Positions 25,849-37,100 of a DNA stretch of 64,000 nt are shown here, in pieces; position 1 is the first letter of the stretch, and each line of letters opens with the position of its first letter. The stretch comes from Pseudofabraea citricarpa (Eukaryota; Ascomycota; Leotiomycetes; Helotiales; Dermateaceae). The stretch covers positions 3,348,001 through 3,412,000 of the forward strand of contig JAPWGK010000002.1 in assembly GCA_029641185.1 (NCBI GenBank). The letters run 5' to 3'. A program made the translations under genes and the position numbers. The notes below the pieces were generated by a model that did no database searches, was not told the origin of the DNA, and saw nothing but the letters and a program-made list of their open reading frames with translations.

Positions 25849-27597
25849 TCACCAACCCTCAACAGCCTTAGTCTTTACAAACAATCCCTTCGCTGGCCGT
25901 GCTGTAACACCGCCCTTGATAACAATATTCTTCTCGTCCAACTCCCGCTCATCGTTCAATTTGAAGCTTATCCTTCCCACCCAAGCGGCAAGCAAAATGG
26001 CAAATTCTGCCTTCGCAAATGCCTGCCCAATGCAACTTCGAGGGCCATGTAAGAAAGTTAACATAGCATAATTGCTCGTTGCCCCGCCACTTGCACTGTG
26101 AGCTGGCAGTTCACCTTCCTTAGGTAGCCAGCGATCCGGGTTGAATTTTCGCGCATCGGGACCCCATAGATGTTCGTCTTTATTAGTAGCCCATGGAATG
26201 AGCATGATTTTTGTGCCCTTAGGTACTGGTTGATTCATAATAGTAGTGTTAACGGCTGCTTCGCGAATTGTGAGGGGCACTGGTGAGAAGTAACGGAGTA
26301 CTTCATTGCATACAGCGTTGAGGTACGGCATGTGATCAATATCCTGGCTGGTGATATCCGCGTTCTCGTCAATTCCCGGGAGCTTCGCCCTGACTTCTTG
26401 ACGGAGGCGTTCCTGCACCTCTGGGTGCACACAGAGCAAGTATATCGCCCATGTCATTGCTGTGGCTGTAGTTTCGTGTCCCGCTGCTAGGAAGGTCATC
26501 AGCTGGTCAATCAGGTTTTCTTCGCTGAATCCACCGCTTTCCAGTGCCACACTTAATATATCAATATCAGTCAGCTCGTTCTTTTCAAGCTTATCCTTTT
26601 TCGCACGGATAAGTTGCCTACAGATCGTCCGAATGATTTCAACTGCTCTCTCAATGTCTCCGTTTCGCTTGACCGGCAGACGACTCACAAACCACGAGGG
26701 CAGAAACATGCCCAGAAGTCCTAGCATCTGCGCCTGTTTTGATGGCTTGAAAACAGTCCTGTAAGTACGATTGAGAAGAGTATCAGGATCACGAATAGCT
26801 CCGAAATCTTGTCCCATCCCTGCAACGCCAATGATGTCCAACGTCGCCCTACTAGCCCATTCTCCTGATTCGATCACAACTGAGTCATCTGTAAGCGGCG
26901 TCTTTTCGATGTCTTCGGGGTTTGGTTCTCCAGCGGCTTCTGCCTTGATATGGTCAGTCATCGCGATAACAGCTTCCCTAGAGATCCTCCAGAATACTGG
27001 ATATAAATCCTTCACGTGGCGGAAAGCAAATGCTGGCATGAGATTCTTCCTCTGCATCTTGTGCTCATCTCCTTCGGCCAGCAAAACTCCAACGCCAAGA
27101 AGCTTCCCGAGGCCAATTGTGATATGATTGGGTTTGATAAAGTCGTAATTCTTTGTTGTAAGAACTTCAGCTAGGGCCTTGGGGGACGCAACCAGTAGCC
27201 TTTCGGAATTGAACATGCCCAAATAGCGAATTAGGCCATCGTGGGGAACTGTATTGACCCTTGGACTTCATCAGTGCATGTTGCCTTGAAATGAATTCAG
27301 AGTCACATACCAATCACAGTGCGGCTGGCCTGTGGGCTCCGCAGAGATTCTTGCGAATTGGCCATTCCACCAACTGCCTCCAGAAGGGCCCGGCAGGTTT
27401 CTCAGCGGAGAGAAGAAATTGGGCCATAAAAGGACTCTCCAAATCGCCCAGAGTGAGAATTGTAGTATATATAATTGGAAGAAGGTACCGACATAGGTCG
27501 GGTTCGAGAAGGGTAATACATCAGATCTGTGATCGACGAGTACATATGCCGAAAGAGCTGCGAAGACGGCCACCTGTCTAAATGGAATACCTGTCAT
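25849..27597 (-). CDS. cytochrome P450 monooxygenase
   Basis: Two exons, 27597-27311 and 27259-25849, give 565 residues; the 51-nt intron joins PHCDW to VNTVPHDGLIRYLG. An N-terminal hydrophobic stretch anchors it in the ER. The I helix has AGHETTATAMTW (oxygen-binding AGxxT), the K helix has EVLR (ExxR), and the haem loop is FLHGPRSCIGQAF with the ligand cysteine at residue 505. The protein is full length and intact. It resembles fungal P450s of the CYP3/CYP4-like clans; family number and substrate cannot be read. No secondary-metabolite backbone gene is nearby, so a cluster role is not supported. It is divergent from the Yra1 homologue. Confidence 0.92.
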
Positions 27598-28822
27598 TGT
27601 TGATTATTGTATCGTCGTTCTGCGACGTCGATTTTTGTGTATGGGAAAGGTCTCTTGAGGGCGGTGGCGTCTGCAAAGGGATCTGGATATGGGGAGTGGC
27701 TAGTGTTGCTTGTAAACACCAATGGTTTGGTGGATTTGACCCAGTAGCTACCCGAGTTTCATCGATGACGTTGACACTGGTCAATTAGACAATGCTCAAA
27801 TAACAATTTGTGGACATTGGGAATCGTGGGCTGGGTGAGAGAGAGCAAGCAAATAATAGCGGTGAAGAAGATTGGGGAGAACGGAGGGGAGGGGCACTGG
27901 ATTTGAAGTCGTGGACTGAATAGACATACTCGACTGGCGACGTGCTGCATACCGCATTGGGCTAGTTGGATGTCGCATAACCTGGGCGCAGCGTTGCGAG
28001 TGGTTGGATAAGAGATAAGCTTAACCCAGACAAGGCATAGTTGCGTGGGTATGCGTCGGTTATGATTGGCTGGAGCACAATGGACGTGCTTTCGAGTTTC
28101 TATCCCGCCGAGGCCTTGCGAGAGGTTCTGTTCATCCAGCAACAATAACGCATATCTCTTGGGATCATCCCGCACCGCTTGCATGGCCAGGAATTGATCG
28201 GGGCCTTCTCAGCATGACAGGCATGCGTTTGCCGAGGCCGCTAGAATAAGGATGGGAAACAACCGCCGGGCACGTGACCCGACATACACCAATAAGTACC
28301 ATGACTATGGCAAAGCAAATCATCTTTGAATATATAAAACCACATGCATGTATAGAAGGGTTTAATAAGCACACGGCCTGCTTTGGTGGCCCCGAGAAGT
28401 CAGATGTATCGTTATTTTATGTTCCAGTTATTATTAACAGCACTACAAGACCTTACACCAGCACTTCGCTCTGAATACGTGTCCTGTTAATGTAGGACGA
28501 AATGTTACACGAGTGCTCTTGGGGAAGAAGTAGATAGAGAAAAATCTTTGCCTCCAATTCGCAGTCGCGTCGCCTACAAGCGACAGCCTCGACAACCAAA
28601 AAGCACGGGAGCTAAAGGCAGCGTTGTCCTCCTAAAAGCGGCACCCAGGCCGGTTTAACCTCAGACACGTCCTCGCCATACCGGCCATCACGCTTCCATT
28701 CTCAGCTTCTCAGCTTCTCAGCCTTCCTCACCCAGCAACTCTCCCTTCAACAGCTTCTGCGCCACCCAAAGAAGCTCAACCATTTGTATTCTGGCATTCA
28801 TTTACCTGTTCGGCAGATCACA
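27598..28822. other. divergent intergenic region, P450 / Yra1 homologue
   Basis: Holds both promoters. A GGGCACGTGACCC palindrome-like box lies near 28269-28281, and CTCAGCTTCTCAGC repeats lie near 28700-28720, close to the Yra1-homologue start. Open frames are unsupported. Confidence 0.5.
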
Positions 28823-30274
28823 ATGGATCGTAGTCTCGACGAAATCGTATCTGAGCGCCATGTAAGCTATTTTCAACATTTGCTCCAGGCTTGCTGCTAC
28901 CATACAATCTGGCAACATGTGCTGACAAGTATCAAGAGAGGTAGTGGTCGCGGACGCCGTGGTGGTGGAGGACGCAGAAATGAACGCAACGAGTATCCTC
29001 GTGACGGCATAAGAAAGGTAAGAATTGCGCCCATAACCTGTTCGTCGTCCGGAGACTAATCTTCGCTATGTTAGGTTCACACACCTCCTCCTCAATCCTC
29101 ATACTCTTGATTCCTCTTCGCGCTGGACTCGGACCTGGTCAACTCCGATTTGCAAACATTCGGTGCCTAGGATGGCGGTCCAGAGAAGTAGACACATTGA
29201 ACCTTCAGCTAACGCAGGCCTTCCTCCTCTCCACACAGTCGTATAGAGAGGACAGCAGAAATATAGACTCGTACGTGGACTCCGTAGTTCTGGTGCAGGT
29301 GTGCTGATGCTTTGAAAGAGATTGGGTACATGACAAGTTCGACGATAAACGTATGCACAATTTCTAGTCGTCTTTGGTGTTCCTCGCTCACTCTTTCTCA
29401 GCGGGAAGACCACCAGTCCGTGCCGAAAGGCGTTATTCTCCAGAGCCAGTGTAGTATGTTATAATACGACTAACTCTCCGTGGTTATCGCTGACACTCAA
29501 CCAGTGATGCAAGCTCTAAGCTTCGCGTCGAGAATCTACACTACGATTTGACCGAGGAGGATCTGGACGTAAGATTGTATGAGCATGGGTAATTGACTGA
29601 GGCTTATTGATGATATAGGATCTTTTTAATCGAATTGGGCCCGTACAGAAGCTGGCACTCGTTTATGACAGGGCAGGACGCTCTGAAGGTGTTGCTTACG
29701 TTACTTATGAAAGTACACAAGACGCAAAACTGGCCATCCGTGAGTTTGACGGGGCAAATGCAAAGGGTATGCAAGGATCTTATTTATATATTACTTGTGA
29801 CTGACATGTGGAGGTCAACCTATTCGATTAACGGCTGTCCCCTCAGGTCCATCCAGAGGAAGATCTCGAAACCCATTTGATTCGGCTGGCCCAGCTCGTT
29901 CGCTGGCAGATCGCATCACAGTTGCGCCTGGAACCCGATCTGGATCTATGTCTCCTCGACACTCTAATGTCAATGGACCAGCACCTGCGAACGTTGATCG
30001 ATATGTCCCCGGGCAACGCCGCTCACGTAGCCCTCCGCGTAGAGAGCGCCGGGAGGCTGGCCGTAGACCTGGTGCCCGACGAGAACGGGGGGATCGAGGT
30101 GGTGGACGTGCTGTGGGAGAAAAACTTGCACGGGATGGGCGACCCAAGAAAACTCAGGAGGAGCTTGATGCGGAAATGGAAGATTACTGGGGCAGCAAAG
30201 AGAAGGAAGATCATGCTGGGGTTCCCGCGGCAACTGTTGCACAGCCTCAAGATGATATCGAAATGATTGAATAG
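28823..30274 (+). CDS. mRNA export adaptor of the Yra1/ALYREF (Mlo3) family
   Basis: Eight exons (28823-28861, 28937-29017, 29239-29270, 29319-29350, 29402-29453, 29505-29568, 29619-29766, 29814-30274) give 302 residues. The start MDRSLDEIVSERH is the N-terminal UAP56/Sub2-binding motif. An RGG-type basic stretch and DSDWVHDKFDD follow, then one RRM from about residue 84 (KLRVENLHYDLTEEDLDDLF, SEGVAYVTYES), an Arg/Ser/Gly-rich region and the C-terminal motif KKTQEELDAEMEDYWG. It couples splicing and the TREX complex to export through Mex67. Three internal exons are only 32, 32 and 52 nt. Intron 2 is 221 nt against about 50-75 for the rest; an acceptor inside it at about 29071 would lead to a stop within 12 codons. 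Confidence 0.92.
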
Positions 30275-30833
30275 AGCGGTTCTACCGACGTGATCTCGGA
30301 TTTTTCGTGCGTTTTACAGGACAAACTTGTACGAATTAGAACATCAACTACTAGCATTATTGACGGAAGTCCAGCTAGTCAGATTTCCCCATCAATACTT
30401 TGATACATGACCTACAGTCTGTATAGCCAAGGGGCTTCATTGGACAACCTATTTAAAATCTCAATATACCAAGTAAAACCTGTGACGATTTTTCAAATCA
30501 ATTTATCAAGTATAACACTGCTTCCTATCGAAACACCGAAACATAGAACCAAACAATTATTCCTCATACCATCATTAATAGCAATCCACCTAACTGCAGC
30601 ATCTTCGGCCCCCTCATAATTAGGTTATTGGAGACGATTTATTGAACGCAGCTGCTGAGCCCATTTCCGAACAAATGTTGTATTTAAACATCGTCTGGAA
30701 CTTAATGCTTTATGGATAATTTGACTGATATTGGCTAGAGGCTGAAGTTATGGTTTCTGGGTGTAGAAGTGGTTGGATTGTCTAGCTAGGCTACGTAGAG
30801 AGTACCATACCTACAAGGAGACGCAATCTTTCT
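30275..30833. other. convergent 3' intergenic region
   Basis: Between the ends of the Yra1 homologue and the lysyl-tRNA synthetase gene. AT-rich, no gene, RNA or repeat recognised. Confidence 0.55.
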
Positions 30834-33485
30834 CTAACTGTGATGACCTACACTTTTGTCCTCCTTCATAAATGGAAATGCTAAAACCTCTTTGATCGAA
30901 TATCTATCTGTGAGGAACATGACTAGCCGATCAATCCCCATTCCAAAGCCACCTGTTGGAGGTAGTCCATACTCAAGGCTGAGACAGAAGTTCTCATCAA
31001 CTAGCTGAGCTTCGTCGTCACCCTGGTCCTTCTGCCTAGCCTGCTCCTCAAACCGCAACCGTTGGTCGAATGGATCATTCAATTCGGTATAAGCATTGAC
31101 GATTTCCTTCTTACACACGAAAGCTTCAAACCGCTCACAAAGACCCGGGTTTTCGCGGTGGGATTTGGCAAGTGGAGACATCATCTGGGGGTGGCCAGTG
31201 ATAAAGGTGGGATTAACGCAAGTCTCCTCCTAAAAACCGGGTGAGCACCGCATTTATAAGAACGAGAGGCTGTACTTACGATAAACTCTCCAACTAGCTT
31301 GTCGAGCATACGAGCATTTGTGAGGGGCGGAGAACAATCAACCTTCATTTTCTTCAGGATCGATTTCAAGAATGTGCCTGTCTCTTCCGTGTGTAGCTCA
31401 TTTCCCGGTGGGAACTTCTCGCCGCAAGCCTCTTCGAGGGCCGGGATCATTTCGACTCGTCGCCAAGGTGCTTGCCAGTTTACCTCGTATTCTTCACCAT
31501 GTTGAGTATGGAACTTCGTGACATAGCCTCCCGTGACGTGGTGAACCAGGTTGGAAACGAGTCTAATTTATGCCTGAAGTTAGCAATACTCTGCTGGATT
31601 CGTGACATATACCAAGGTGTTGAGTTTGTGCCAGAATTATTGTTCAAAAGGGTTCCTTACTCTTCTGTCATGTCCATGAGGTCATAAACATCAGCATAGG
31701 CTAAATTCGCTTGTCAGCCATAAGCACCAAATTAATTCATGATATGGGAAGCATACCCATGTAAAACTCGAGAGTGGTGAACTCAGGGTTGTGTGTTAGG
31801 TCAATTCCCTCATTCCTTTGTTTTTTGTTCAGTAGCAATTACACTGCGCTACTAACGAGACATACCTGAATTGTCTTCCTATCTCATACACACGATCTAA
31901 GCCTCCGACAACCAACATCTTCAAGTACAATTCTGGTGCGACTCGCATAAACATATCCCTGTGAGATAGATGCTCAGTTATGGCCAGATACAGGTGCGGG
32001 GAGGCCTTACATGTCTAGGTCGTTGTGGTGAGTCTTAAACGGCTTAGCAGTTGCCCCTCCTGCGATGGAATTCATCATTGCTATTATGTTTAGTTTATCA
32101 GGGCTACTTTCTGAGATTCGGCATTACTTACGAGTTTCCACTTCCACAAAGCTTTTTTCATCTAGCTTTTTGGGAATGTAAGCTAAGAATTCATCGCAGC
32201 AGACAGCAACAGGAAACGAGAGCATACATATTTTCGGATGTAGGTAACCATCTAGAGAAATTTAGTAGCTACTTCATTGCATCTGGACGAGGATACAACC
32301 TTAGATCTAGTCAGAAACACGTTTCTGGTTGGTTCCTGGAGAGCAGCATATATTAGCACAGGATGGACTGCCAGACAAGGACTTAGAATCATCGGACTAT
32401 CAGATCGTCTCTAATGATCGAGGTCTCCAAAGAAACTATATTCAGGGCTCAGGTATGTGCAGTGCTTACATTCATCTGGCATATCAAGGTTAGCAACAGT
32501 GAGTTATTAAATCCGTGTTTTATGGACAACGAAAGATTGTGTAGTTTCATAGGACACTTACAATTAGATCAAGATATCTCTTCCGGTGCCGCTGCTCCTG
32601 GTCTTTGAAACCATCTGTACGATATCAGGAACAGGACAACAGTCGGTACGATAGTATGGAACCTACAGTATTCATCTGGCAGTTGATGCAGACAAGGTGT
32701 GAGAAGTCTAATCTCCTTCGCGATAATAGACAGTTCTCCCTCCCCGCCCTTCTCCATCTTGTTTTTTGGCGATGTGCGACCTGGGTATCCAACTACACCT
32801 ACAATGTCACCTCTTCTCAAGTGTTCATGTTGCTTCTCGAAAGGGACCCCTCCTTCGACAACTTCTTGACTTTGGCACTGGGGAAGATGCAGTTAGTATT
32901 ACGCTGGGCCGGTATCTCAAGTGAAAGCTTGTCCAAAAGGCAAAATGATGGATGGATATAGTGAAAAGACCTACCATGATCTGCATCTTGACACCCTCAC
33001 TGCGAATATCATAGAACACCAGTTTAGTCCCCGAGGCTCTCTTGTTGTATATCCTCCCAGCAGCTTGAATCTGTACATCCTTGCGGGATTCTCCGGACTT
33101 GAGATCGCCATGCGTAGCAACAAAGTCTTTGAGATTGGTGTTGACATGGAATTTATGGGGGTACGGAGAGGGGTCTTGGGATTCGCGAAGCTTGTTAATG
33201 TTCCGTGATCGAATTTCGAAATATTGCTATGCAATCCATGTCAGCGGCGTCCACTTGTAGTTTTTGAAGTAGGCTAAGAACATTTGGATTCAACTCTTTC
33301 TCCTCGCTCTCAGCATTCGTCTTTTTGGGTGCAGGAGCAGGCCTGGAAGCCAGTTTGAGGGCCTTCTCGGCGTCTTTCTGACGTTGCTTCTGACGCTTTT
33401 TGAGCTCCGTCTTGGATACACGTTCTCCAGTGAGTTCATCCAGGTGTAGCTCCGGTGGAGGAGGTTTATCATTGGAGTCGGCCAT
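30834..33485 (-). CDS. KRS1: lysyl-tRNA synthetase, cytosolic, class II
   Basis: Fourteen exons in transcript order: 33485-33282, 33226-32975, 32877-32667, 32614-32562, 32475-32470, 32335-32300, 32251-32228, 32165-32132, 32080-32011, 31958-31866, 31815-31757, 31700-31661, 31562-31280, 31229-30834. They give 586 residues. A lysine-rich N-terminus (about 1-68) binds t[17 protein letters not shown] leads into the OB-fold anticodon domain. Class II motifs are [20 protein letters not shown] (1), [20 protein letters not shown] (2) and [13 protein letters not shown] (3). It charges tRNA-Lys in the cytosol. Exon 5 is 6 nt (ATGAAT) and restores LDLIMNEPTRNVF, which is nearly invariant in the family. 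Donors GTTCTT (intron 1) and GTTGTA (intron 6) are weak. The start lies about 250 bp from the AT-rich transposon block. Confidence 0.95.
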
Positions 33486-34512
33486 GGCTGGTTATGCTGG
33501 TGCGCAAATAGAGGTGGTAAAGGGGTTGAGGCAAGGTCAGGAACCGTTCAGTTAGACAGTTTGAGTCATCAAGACAATCGCAGTCTCACTTAGGGCATGC
33601 GACGCGGGGGCGGGGTCGAACGATTAGGGCTTCAATCGCGTCGTGCCTTAGGCATAAACATGTAAGGTGGACATGCCATTGATTTTATCACGTGATCGAT
33701 CCACGTGATATTGTCGCCTTGTGCTTCTTAGAAGGAGGTACGACTAAAAAGAAGTTATCTTATACTATTATAAGGCGTTTATATAGAAAATAATTAAAAG
33801 TAAATATAATAAATTAATATAATCTTAGTAAAATTTTAGAAAGATCTTAGTATTAATATTATTTTAATAAATAATTATTTTAATAAAAAGAAAATAATTA
33901 TAAGAAATTATTATTATAAATTTATATAAACTTATAATAATATTTTATTAAATTAAAATTCTTATTATTATAAATTCTCTTATATTTTTAGATAATTATA
34001 ATTTATTAAAATAAATTATATAATAAAAATATATAATATTACTTAGTTATTTTAATTAAAATTTAACTTTTATATATATTAATATTATTTATTATTTGTT
34101 TTTTAGAGACTAATAATTAGTTTAAAATTAATTATAATTATATATTTCTCTTATATATTAAATTCTTATTTTTTAATTATTTTTTAAGTATAAGAAATTT
34201 ATAATTATATTAAATTAATTATAAAAATATTATATAATAAAAATAAAAATAATTTAAATAATTAAAAAAATATAATTTATATAATTTATATTATTTAATT
34301 AAAAGAAATAAGAGATTATAAGTAAAAATATATTTATATAAGAATAATATTTATTATTAAGTAAATTATCTTAGTTATTTTAATCTCTTATATAATAAAT
34401 TACTTAATCTTAGATTTTATAATATATCTTATAATTTATTATACTTAGTATATATATTATTTTTAAAGAATATAAGATTAATATATTATCCTTAAATAAA
34501 TAAATAATATAA
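33486..34512. other. promoter of KRS1, then entry into the AT-rich block
   Basis: Bases up to about 33735 have normal composition and hold the KRS1 promoter. From about 33740 the sequence becomes almost pure A/T, with few CA or TG dinucleotides and stops in every frame. No gene is seen in the AT-rich part. Confidence 0.7.
33686..33710. promoter_or_regulatory. CACGTG palindrome at the edge of the AT-rich block
   Basis: Two 9-bp arms, TATCACGTG and CACGTGATA, form a perfect inverted repeat around ATCGATC. CACGTG is the core of bHLH (Cbf1-type) sites. It sits about 200 bp upstream of the KRS1 start and 30 bp from the composition change. A function is inferred only. Confidence 0.4.
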
Positions 34513-35256
34513 TATCTATAAACTAGGAATTACTAGGAATAATATTATTCTACTTACTAAGCGAAAAGTACGTTTAGCGGGCGCTTTAGCCGCGTTTGGT
34601 ACTATTAGTAGCGTGCCTTATAATTATAATATACGTTCTATAATATTATTTCGTACTAGCTAGCTAATTATAATATTATTTTATATTAGTTAGCTAATCG
34701 TACTAAAGAGAGGTTACGTAATATTAGAGTAACTATTATCCTAATAGTCGAATATCCCTCTAGGTCAGACCTATATTAGCTCGCGTCACGTGACCGGAAT
34801 AACGTCGGCTCGTATATGTTTTAATATAATTCCCTTTTTATAACTTATATATATATACGAATAATTATATTATATAAAAATAATTAATATATTCGTTCGA
34901 TTCGTATAAATTCGTTCTTATATAATATACGTAATAATATATAAGTAGTAGTAGTAGTAATAATAATAGTAGTAATAGTAGTAGTAATAGTAATAATAGT
35001 AATAATAATAATATTTAAAAACAAAAAAAAGATTCGCTTATAATTTTACTTAGAGATTTAGTAAAAAGTATTAATTATATATAATAGTTTTCTAATTATA
35101 TTAAATACGCTTAGTATATTACGTTTATTACTAAAAGCTTATTAAACGTACTTATATCTTTATTAATCGTACTAGAAAGTAAGATATAAGATTATTACCT
35201 TTTAATATTATTAGTACGCTTTTAGTATTACTAATAACTTTCCTAGTTTATAAATA
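34513..35256 (+). mobile_element. TIR element copy 1 (MITE-like, RIP-mutated)
   Basis: 744 bp aligning along its whole length to the intact copy at 47246-47928. Terminal repeats survive as TATCTATAAACTAGGAA and its complement, which are the RIP forms (C-to-T, G-to-A) of CATCCGCAAACCGGGAA. Flanking dinucleotides are AA on both sides. Extra length against the intact copy comes mainly from an expanded AGT/AAT trinucleotide run near 34945-35015. No coding capacity. Confidence 0.8.
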
Positions 35257-35341
35257 AAACTAAGTAATTATATTATATATAATTATTTATTAATTAATTT
35301 ATTAGATTAAGTTTATAAATTAAAGATTTCTTTATATTATA

Positions 35342-35366
35342 TTTATAAACTAGGAATTACTAGGAA
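35342..35366 (+). repeat. isolated terminal-repeat fragment of the TIR element
   Basis: TTTATAAACTAGGAATTACT and the next five bases match the left end of the RIP-mutated TIR copies, but the similarity stops there. It looks like a truncated further copy between TIR copy 1 and the Copia-1 LTR. Confidence 0.5.
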
Positions 35367-35426
35367 ATTTAATAATTTCTTTTTATTACTAAAAGTATTA
35401 AATATATATTAAATATATTAAACTTT

Positions 35427-36052
35427 TATTAGATATTATTATATATAATATTATACTTTTATATAAACTTATATAATTTAAGGTTTTTATAACTTTAGGA
35501 ATAAAAAATAACTAAATTAATATTTCTTAACTTAGTTATATAACTTTCCTAAAAAGAAAAAGTTTTATCTTATATAATTTTTTATAAGAATTCTAAATTA
35601 GGAATAAATTTCCGAATCGGGATTAGTCTAATAAAATAATCTAGGTTTTTAGTAGTATATACGATTTCTTTAATTAAGTTTACTTAAATTATATAATATT
35701 AAACTTAATTTATACTTTTTATAGTTTCTAGTATATTCGATTATAAATTAATAATTATAAATTAATCTTAATTTATAATAATTCCTTATAAATATATATT
35801 AATTTATAATTAATATTATTAATATAATATATAATATTAAATATACTAGAATTAAATATTTATATATATAATAAGATAATTATTCTTAAGCTATAAAAAC
35901 TAATATAAATATAATATATATATAACTTATTTAATATATTTTATTATATTAATTACTTTTTAATTATTTATTAAGTTTATTATATAATAAGATCCGTTTA
36001 ATATTATATATATTACTAGTACTTATATATTAGTATTATATATATTCTAATA
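35427..36052 (+). repeat. Copia-1 5' LTR
   Basis: 626 bp matching the 3' LTR along its length, with differences mostly C-to-T or G-to-A. It is more heavily RIP-mutated than the 3' LTR, which keeps sites such as CACGTGATAGGATCCG. Confidence 0.85.
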
Positions 36053-36066
36053 AGTTATAAGCCTAG
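36053..36066 (+). other. Copia-1 primer-binding site, initiator tRNA-Met anticodon-arm type
   Basis: AGTTATAAGCCTAG directly follows the 5' LTR. It equals GGTTATGAGCCCAG after three G-to-A or C-to-T changes, which is complementary to the anticodon arm of eukaryotic initiator tRNA-Met. That is the half-tRNA primer known for Drosophila copia. Confidence 0.65.
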
Positions 36067-36943
36067 TCTTATAACTTATTATATAATTTACTAATTAACT
36101 TTAGAGCTTTATATATTAGGTTACTTATATTCTTAAAATAATATTTTAGTATATTTTTATCTCTTTTATTATTAATATATTAAAACCTATAACTTATATT
36201 CTTATAATTAGCTTATAATAAGCGAATAAGTTATAATAACTAGGGATAATACTTTTATAATTATATAATCTTATAATAGATAATATTATTATCTTTATAT
36301 ACTAAGGTATTCGGCTAATAATTACTCTAGTATTATATAAAATTAATTTATATTTACTAGGAAATTTTAGTCGTATTTATTTTAATATAATTAGTTTATA
36401 TTATATTAATCTTTTAAGTATATAAATTACTAAGAAGTTATTCTTAGAAAAGAATAATTTATATATAATTCGAATAATTAAATTATTTAATATTCGAATT
36501 ATAATATATATTATTATATATATATATATATATATAATATATATTACTCTAAAAGATTCTAATATAAGAAAAATTAATTTTAGTAGGTTATATATATATT
36601 ACTAGGTAATATAAAAGAACTTATTATTTAGTAATATTATATATATATATTAAACTTATTAATAAAAATACTAATATTAAATTTTTAGTATTATAAAGAT
36701 ATAAAAAGACCTAAATAATTATATTTAGGTATATATAAATAAGATTTCTAAAAAAAGAAATTATATATAATATATTTTTCTATAAAAAATCTTATATTTA
36801 TAAAAATTATTTATATAACTCTCTTATATAAGAAGTTATTAATTTTTTAAGTTAGTTTTTAATAGAATTTTATAAGAAAATCAAAATTACTTATTATAAG
36901 AACTTATATTAATATAATATAAAAATATTAATATTTCTAGGAA
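36067..36943 (+). other. Copia-1 leader, left of the Copia-2 insertion
   Basis: AT-rich decayed sequence with no open frame; its place between primer-binding site and gag suggests the 5' untranslated leader. Confidence 0.5.
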
Positions 36944-36948
36944 ATAAT

Positions 36949-37100
36949 TAATAAAAATATAATAAAGAAGTATTTTATTATTTTATTTCTTAAGAAAATA
37001 AAAGAGAGCTAAACTAAGAAGTATTTATATATATTAAGGTTAAGTAATATATTAGGTAATATATTAGGTAACTAAGTTAAGACTTAATAATATTTTAATA
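36949..37100 (-). repeat. Copia-2 3' LTR
   Basis: 152 bp, differing from the other LTR mainly by C/T and G/A changes. Contains a doubled AATATATTAGGT unit seen in both LTRs. Confidence 0.85.

Noticed and set aside
25849..27597. Secondary-metabolite gene cluster around the P450
   Set aside because: Neighbours are a permease and housekeeping genes; no polyketide synthase, peptide synthetase, terpene synthase or cluster regulator is present.
29071..29307. Separate gene from the 79-codon open frame inside the Yra1-homologue intron
   Set aside because: Only its last codons (29239-29270) are used, as exon 3; the rest has no family resemblance and carries intron signals.
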